From positions 1 through 64,000 of the forward strand of contig JAESQY010000069.1 of the NCBI GenBank assembly GCA_016764915.1: DNA of 64,000 nt, in the 5' to 3' direction. Positions 59,566 through 64,000 of this stretch are shown here, piece by piece. Each line of letters starts with the position of its first letter. Positions within the stretch are counted from its first letter, which is position 1. A program made the translations under genes and the position numbers. The DNA is from Aliivibrio sp. (GTDB taxonomy: Bacteria; Pseudomonadota; Gammaproteobacteria; Enterobacterales; Vibrionaceae). Under the pieces are notes generated by a model. The model had not been told where the DNA came from. It saw only the letters and a list, made by a program, of their open reading frames with translations, and searched no databases.

Positions 59566-60880
59566 TACGTCCCCTCTTATCGTCATTCTGAACCTGAGGC
59601 GCTGAAGCCAGCACTAAATGGGCATTTGTACCACCAAACCCAAACGAGCTTACGCCACCATAAATGGTCTTTTCTTTGGGTAAATTCACCGGTTCAGCAC
59701 TAACAAAAAATGGGCTTGATTCAATATTTAGCTTAGAGTTAGCCTCTTTAAAGTGAAGAGTGGCTGGATAGCACCTTTGCTCTAATGATTTAGCCGCTTT
59801 AATTAACGACGCAATACCACTGGCACAATCCAAATGCCCTATATTCGACTTAATTGAACCAATAACGCAATAACCTTGCCCTGAGTTTCCATAGGCTCGG
59901 CGAAGTGCAGCTAACTCCATTGGATCCCCTAACTCGGTTGCCGTACCATGAGCTTCAACAAAATTCATCTGAGCGGGATCGACCTCTGCAATACTCATCG
60001 CTTCTTGAATGACCTCTGTTTGTCCAGATAAACTTGGCGCCGTGTAACCTGCTTTGCTTGACCCATCGTTATTAACTGCAGAGCCGTTAATAACGGCGTA
60101 TATGTAGTCTTTATCTTGTAAAGCATCATCAAGTCGTTTGAGCGTAACCACACCTATGCCATCACCAAACACAGTGCCTGAAGAGTGGCTATCAAACGGT
60201 CGACAATGCCCATCTTTCGAGCGAATGCCTTGCGGGCTGTACAAGTAACCGACTGCGCCATATGCCGAGACAGATGCTCCTCCTGCTAAAGCAAGATCAC
60301 ACTCTCCCGCTAGCAATGCCTGACATGCCGAATGTACCGCAACCAATGAGGTTGAACAGGCACTCTGCACCGTCATTGCGGGTCCCGTAAGGTTAAGTTT
60401 GTAAGCTACACGTGTACAAAGGAAATCTTTGTCATTCGCCATCATTAACGTGACAGGGTCGCGATGTTGATAACGAGGATTCCCTAAGATGTTATTGGCA
60501 AAATACGTTCCTATTGAACATCCACCATATACTCCTGTTTTTAATCCAACCGATTCCGGGTCTGGGTATCCAGCATTTTCTAATGCTTGCCAACAAGCTT
60601 GAAGAAAATAACGATGTTGTGGGTCCATCATTTCTGCTTCTGCTGGTGTAATATTAAAAAAATCAGCATCGAATAAACTAGGATCTTCTAAACAAGATGC
60701 CCTAAGAACATAATTAGGGTTATTAAGCCATGTCGACTCCACACGCTCGCAGGCTTCCTCTAAGGCAATGTCTTGAATTGATTCGCTTTTTGTCATCAGC
60801 AATGACCATAACTCTTGCACCGTTGCGGCACCAGGGAACTGACCCGCCATACCTACAATGGCTACTGATTCAGGCTTCAT
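59555..60880 (-). CDS. Stand-alone type I PKS ketosynthase
   Basis: This 441-residue protein is a complete ketosynthase and nothing more. It opens VAIVGMAGQFPGA. The active-site Cys is C175 in VQSACSTSLVAVHSA, with H311 in VEAHGTATELGDP and H349 in NIGHLDCASG. The sequence is of the modular PKS type, normally fused to AT and ACP. Here the AT-ACP is on the next polypeptide, so the module is split. It should extend the aminoacyl chain from the upstream carrier with malonyl-ACP. The start overlaps the decarboxylase stop by four bases. Confidence 0.9.
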   Translation of the reverse strand: MKPESVAIVGMAGQFPGAATVQELWSLLMTKSESIQDIALEEACERVESTWLNNPNYVLRASCLEDPSLFDADFFNITPAEAEMMDPQHRYFLQACWQALENAGYPDPESVGLKTGVYGGCSIGTYFANNILGNPRYQHRDPVTLMMANDKDFLCTRVAYKLNLTGPAMTVQSACSTSLVAVHSACQALLAGECDLALAGGASVSAYGAVGYLYSPQGIRSKDGHCRPFDSHSSGTVFGDGIGVVTLKRLDDALQDKDYIYAVINGSAVNNDGSSKAGYTAPSLSGQTEVIQEAMSIAEVDPAQMNFVEAHGTATELGDPMELAALRRAYGNSGQGYCVIGSIKSNIGHLDCASGIASLIKAAKSLEQRCYPATLHFKEANSKLNIESSPFFVSAEPVNLPKEKTIYGGVSSFGFGGTNAHLVLASAPQVQNDDKRGRNDA

Positions 60881-62430
60881 TGATAATCTCCAAGTATAAT
60901 TCGCTTATCCTGCACCTCTTTTTCCAGATTCTCGGCAATGACTAACTGATCGGCTAATACCGTTTGTATATCACTGCGTGTTGTCAGTGGGTTGAGCATC
61001 ACTGCTCGAAATAACACTAATGGTTGATCAGGATAGAGATTAGTCACCCTTTTGGTTCGAGACACAAAGGTGTTTCCCAGTGCTCGTTGGCGCTTTTGCA
61101 ATACAACATTAAATGCACTGACGTTTTCATTTTCTTCTTTGGTTAATGTTCTGCCACGATAGGAGACTGGCAGATAACGATAAACCATTAGGTTCATTCG
61201 TGGCGTATGCACCAATTCAAATTCATCTGTTTCCTCTAGCATCTTCGCCATCATTTTCGCACGATTGAGGCTCTTTGACAGAAGTTCACCAAATCCGTCT
61301 TTCCCCAAAAGATGAAAGGCGGCATGAAGATATAAAGCCATTGCAGGCCTAGTCCCTTCCAACGTAAATCGTCCCTGATCGAGAGAAGTACTTCGAATTG
61401 CATATGGCGCTTCTTTGCGGATTTCATCTAAAGTGTCAACGTCTTTTGTCAACAAAATGCCACACCCAATCGGCGTCATCAGTTGTTTATGTCCATCTAT
61501 GGTTACCGAATCTGCCATTTCAATATTCTTAAGTAATACTTTCCCCTCTTCACACAGGATCATCGCTCCGCCCCAAGCCCCATCAACGTGAAGATAAGCT
61601 TGATGAAGCTGAGCCAACTTAGCCATATCAGAGATTGGGTCAACACTACCAAAATCGGTGGTTCCCGCGATAGCTACTAAAGAAACAATCGGTTGTTGCT
61701 GTTGTTTTGCTTTATTTAATGCCTCGGCAAGGTGTGGAATTGAGATTTGATAGTGATCATCAAATGGCACACGAATTAATGTCAGGCCCAATAAATCTGC
61801 CGCTTTATCAAATGAATAATGCATCAATTCTGAACCAATAATTATGCCTTTTTTCTGGACGTTATCTGATCGATTCTGCATCTTATTACGAGCGATCCAC
61901 ATTGCGGTAATATTGGCTACCGTTCCACCACTGGTAAAGCAGCCAAAGTTATAACTAGCATGTTGAACGTACTGTTGATAACACTTTTCATCTAATCCAA
62001 AGACTTCTTGATGAAGCATACCCAACACCTGACGTTCTAAAAAACACAGTCCACGACATGATTCAATTTTCATCATGTTTTGATTTAGAATCATCACTAA
62101 GCGTGATAATTGATTAACAAAATTAGGCAGTGGAGATGTCATGTGTCCGATATACGTCGGTGAGGCTAAATGCGAACAGTGCGGTAGAATATTATGTTGA
62201 AAATCATCCAAATAATCTGCCATTCCTATTTGTTTCTCAGGAATATTAGTATCCATAAAGAGCATCTTAAGCTGACTGATGTTCAAGTTATCGCAACTGT
62301 CCGTTGATTGAAGAAATTGCTGGCACATTTCGTCAATCCAGCCATCAAATTGACTGAATCCTTGAGTAAAGAGACCTTCTACATCGACCTTGTTTCTTGA
62401 CGTACATGTTGTTGAATAGATAGTGTTCAT
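60877..62430 (-). CDS. PLP-dependent (group II) amino acid decarboxylase, PanP-like
   Basis: This 517-residue protein belongs to the pyridoxal-phosphate group II decarboxylases. HVDGAWGG (H282, D284) holds the cofactor ring and K315 in TIDGHKQLMTP forms the Schiff base. SPTYIGHMTSPLPN and FTSGGTVANITAMWIA are also typical. Family members act on glutamate, diaminobutyrate, aspartate or aromatic amino acids. The overall look is closest to PanP (aspartate 1-decarboxylase of vibrios, giving beta-alanine), which would fit the adjacent A domain's pocket. Diaminobutyrate decarboxylase is the main alternative. It lies ten bases after the A-PCP gene and is coupled to the ketosynthase gene. Confidence 0.85.
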   Translation of the reverse strand: MNTIYSTTCTSRNKVDVEGLFTQGFSQFDGWIDEMCQQFLQSTDSCDNLNISQLKMLFMDTNIPEKQIGMADYLDDFQHNILPHCSHLASPTYIGHMTSPLPNFVNQLSRLVMILNQNMMKIESCRGLCFLERQVLGMLHQEVFGLDEKCYQQYVQHASYNFGCFTSGGTVANITAMWIARNKMQNRSDNVQKKGIIIGSELMHYSFDKAADLLGLTLIRVPFDDHYQISIPHLAEALNKAKQQQQPIVSLVAIAGTTDFGSVDPISDMAKLAQLHQAYLHVDGAWGGAMILCEEGKVLLKNIEMADSVTIDGHKQLMTPIGCGILLTKDVDTLDEIRKEAPYAIRSTSLDQGRFTLEGTRPAMALYLHAAFHLLGKDGFGELLSKSLNRAKMMAKMLEETDEFELVHTPRMNLMVYRYLPVSYRGRTLTKEENENVSAFNVVLQKRQRALGNTFVSRTKRVTNLYPDQPLVLFRAVMLNPLTTRSDIQTVLADQLVIAENLEKEVQDKRIILGDYQ

Positions 62431-62440
62431 GAGTGTCTCC

Positions 62441-64000
62441 TTAGACCAAATTAGTTTTCTGTCTGCGCGTACGAGCCATACGCTGTCCCCTTCTGGCGGG
62501 TTTTGTTACTGTTTGGGACTCGGTTTCAAATAAATGTGCGGCTAACTCTCGAATCGTTGAGTATTGAAGAAGCACGACGACGTCAATATCAAGGGTGAAC
62601 GTTGTGTTTATTAGATGCTGGACTTGGTTGAGTTCTAAAGACGACAATCCAAGGTCAAATACGTTTTTTGTGATATCACAATCTGACGTCGGCAAGACTT
62701 GAAAAAAAAGATTTTGTAGCAGCTTTTCATTCTCTGACATTGCAATATCTGCCTCTTTTACCGCTTGTAAACGGTGCACCTTGATGGCGCTTTTCAAGCT
62801 AGGCATATTGATTTTTCCGTGAGAAAATAGAGGTATTAGAGGTAATGCATACAGTTGTGCTGGTACCATATAAGTTGGTATGCACTCAAGCAGTTTCTTT
62901 CGAACCTCAACGATAGAAATAGATCCTGACCAGCAGCCTACTAAGGCTTGATCTTCGGAATCAAAGAAGACAGCGGCACCAGAGTCATGACTGACTTCTC
63001 GAAGGTAATGTTGAACCTCTTGGATCTCGACTCGATTACCTCGAATTTTTACCATGCTATCAGCACGACCAATCAATCGTAGTCCGCCTGTTGGTTGAAC
63101 AACAGCAATATCCTTCATGTCAAAGCCTTGCTGGTTCAAGCGTTTGAGCGATCTCCTAGGTGTTATATGATTGGTGTAATTCAGCGGATTATGCGCTCCA
63201 GAAACAACCAAATCCCCTGGGCAACCTAACGGCATATCTCGACCAAATTGATCGACAATACAAATATCTGCACCAGAAACGGCATAACCGATGCTAGTTT
63301 CACGTACTAGCGAATCAGTTAATGCAATCCAAGCTACGTCATTCACTTCAGTAGAACCGTAAAGGTTACACACGCGCGCCATTGGCATAAGGCGCTTAAT
63401 GGATTTAAATACCTCACACGGTAGAGGTTCTGCAGTGGTATAGATCTCTCTGACAGAAGGAAGTGGCTTATCAACCTGACAAAGTAACGTCAGCAAGCTC
63501 GGTACGGCATAAATTTTGCTGACTTGCTGTAAGCTAATTAGTTTTGCCAATTTCTGGCCAGATTCTACTTGATACGGTAGGGCAATAATTCCTGTTGCAC
63601 CCGAAGAGACGGTATCCAACACTTCCCATAATGCATCAATAAAACCTAAAGGCGTTCGTTGAAGTACATGATCACTGATTGTTGTTGTCAGTTCATTTTT
63701 GGCAAAATGCAATCTCGCATTAACTGCTCTCAATGCTACGGATACACCTTTGGGAGTGCCTGTAGTGCCAGAAGTATATAACAGAGCTAACTCATCATCA
63801 GGCTTCCAGTTCGCCATCACACCCTGCATAGTGTTGAGGTCATAGGCTTGATCTTTACTGTTGACCAATAGTCCTGATGACACTACTTTTAGTCCCTCAG
63901 GAAAAGCAGATTCATGGTCATAGGCGAGTAAGCTCAATTGAGCATCCTGAATGATTTGTTGACACCTAGAATTTGGTAATGAGGCATCAAGTGGCACATA
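62441..64000 (-). CDS. NRPS adenylation-PCP protein, 5' end outside the window
   Basis: The first visible residues (YVPLDASLPNSRC) are the middle of an A-domain core, so the gene continues beyond the right edge. The rest of the A domain has LLYTSGTTGTPKGVS, LYGSTEVNDVAW and HGKIN, then a carrier domain with GLSSLELNQVQ. Counting to the PheA pocket gives I235, D236, W239, Y278, I299, T301, L322, D330, V331 and K517. The Asp at 235 that binds alpha-amino groups is missing, and I-D-W resembles the V-D-W opening of the beta-alanine code. A beta-amino acid substrate is therefore likely (inference). No domain follows the carrier. Confidence 0.85.
   Translation of the reverse strand, partial: YVPLDASLPNSRCQQIIQDAQLSLLAYDHESAFPEGLKVVSSGLLVNSKDQAYDLNTMQGVMANWKPDDELALLYTSGTTGTPKGVSVALRAVNARLHFAKNELTTTISDHVLQRTPLGFIDALWEVLDTVSSGATGIIALPYQVESGQKLAKLISLQQVSKIYAVPSLLTLLCQVDKPLPSVREIYTTAEPLPCEVFKSIKRLMPMARVCNLYGSTEVNDVAWIALTDSLVRETSIGYAVSGADICIVDQFGRDMPLGCPGDLVVSGAHNPLNYTNHITPRRSLKRLNQQGFDMKDIAVVQPTGGLRLIGRADSMVKIRGNRVEIQEVQHYLREVSHDSGAAVFFDSEDQALVGCWSGSISIVEVRKKLLECIPTYMVPAQLYALPLIPLFSHGKINMPSLKSAIKVHRLQAVKEADIAMSENEKLLQNLFFQVLPTSDCDITKNVFDLGLSSLELNQVQHLINTTFTLDIDVVVLLQYSTIRELAAHLFETESQTVTKPARRGQRMARTRRQKTNLV

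Noticed and set aside
63995-63997. GTG at 63997 as the start of the last adenylation gene
   Set aside because: It falls inside the conserved YVPLDASLP core of the A domain, so the gene must begin outside the window.

Overview
The window is gammaproteobacterial DNA of moderate to low GC, almost certainly from chromosome 1 of a member of the Vibrionaceae. The main evidence is a 28-bp Xer/dif site at 324-351 whose two 11-bp arms match, from memory, the dif1 arms of Vibrio cholerae. This places the left edge at the replication terminus. Family content agrees with that assignment (YciH, Pat/YfiQ acetyltransferase, SgrR, YbjD, DUF3319, DUF3024, DUF5718 and DUF1415 proteins, an Aer-like receptor). 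No rRNA, tRNA or CRISPR array was seen.

Layout. 1-400: a truncated, GC-rich tetR fragment, two tandem 16-mers that look like a mobile-element end, the dif site and a terminator. 0.4-9.2 kb: housekeeping and conserved genes (GNAT, RraA-like aldolase, yciH, a tyrosine recombinase, ddl, a SPOR lipoprotein, pat, galE) and a 24-codon membrane peptide. 9.26-21.7 kb: an accessory block containing an iodate-reductase-type operon (two di-heme peroxidases, a Tat-exported Rieske subunit and an arsenite-oxidase-like molybdopterin subunit). It is divergent from a HEAT-repeat gene and a sensor kinase/NtrC-type regulator pair. Both sides of the divergent region carry good sigma-54 promoter candidates. A GGDEF-domain remnant lies just beyond the operon terminator. 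21.7-25.3 kb: a Fur-box-preceded SitABCD/YfeABCD-type Mn/Fe importer. 25.3-32.6 kb: conserved single genes (zinc ribbon, SgrR-type regulator, EAL protein, several DUFs, PhnA).

32.6-38 kb is a decayed island. It holds a Sel1-repeat/DUF2971 protein with ten near-identical 36-residue repeats, a small glycine-rich membrane protein, a zinc-ribbon gene broken by a TAG codon, a 29-codon membrane peptide, a short transcript candidate with a strong terminator, a MarR-type regulator and an integrase remnant. 38-47.3 kb: two 5'-nucleotidase family proteins (one exported, one without a signal peptide), a PhnA gene remnant, an Aer-like chemoreceptor, a BASS-like transporter, small peptides and the YbjD nuclease.

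47.4-64 kb (continuing past the right edge) is a hybrid NRPS/PKS cluster on the minus strand. In transcription order it has a split adenylation-carrier protein, a PLP decarboxylase, a stand-alone ketosynthase, an acyltransferase-ACP, a C-A-PCP-reductase NRPS, an RND/MMPL + LolA-like + DUF1302-like export trio, a type II thioesterase and an Sfp/EntD-type PPTase. A Fur box precedes the export operon, so at least that part is probably induced by iron limitation. The first A domain lacks the Asp that normally binds the alpha-amino group and has a pocket resembling the beta-alanine code. With the PanP-like decarboxylase beside it, this suggests an in-cluster beta-alanine supply (inference).

The two most interesting systems are the sigma-54-linked iodate-reductase locus with its HEAT protein and two-component system, and the iron-linked beta-alanine-type NRPS/PKS pathway with reductive release.
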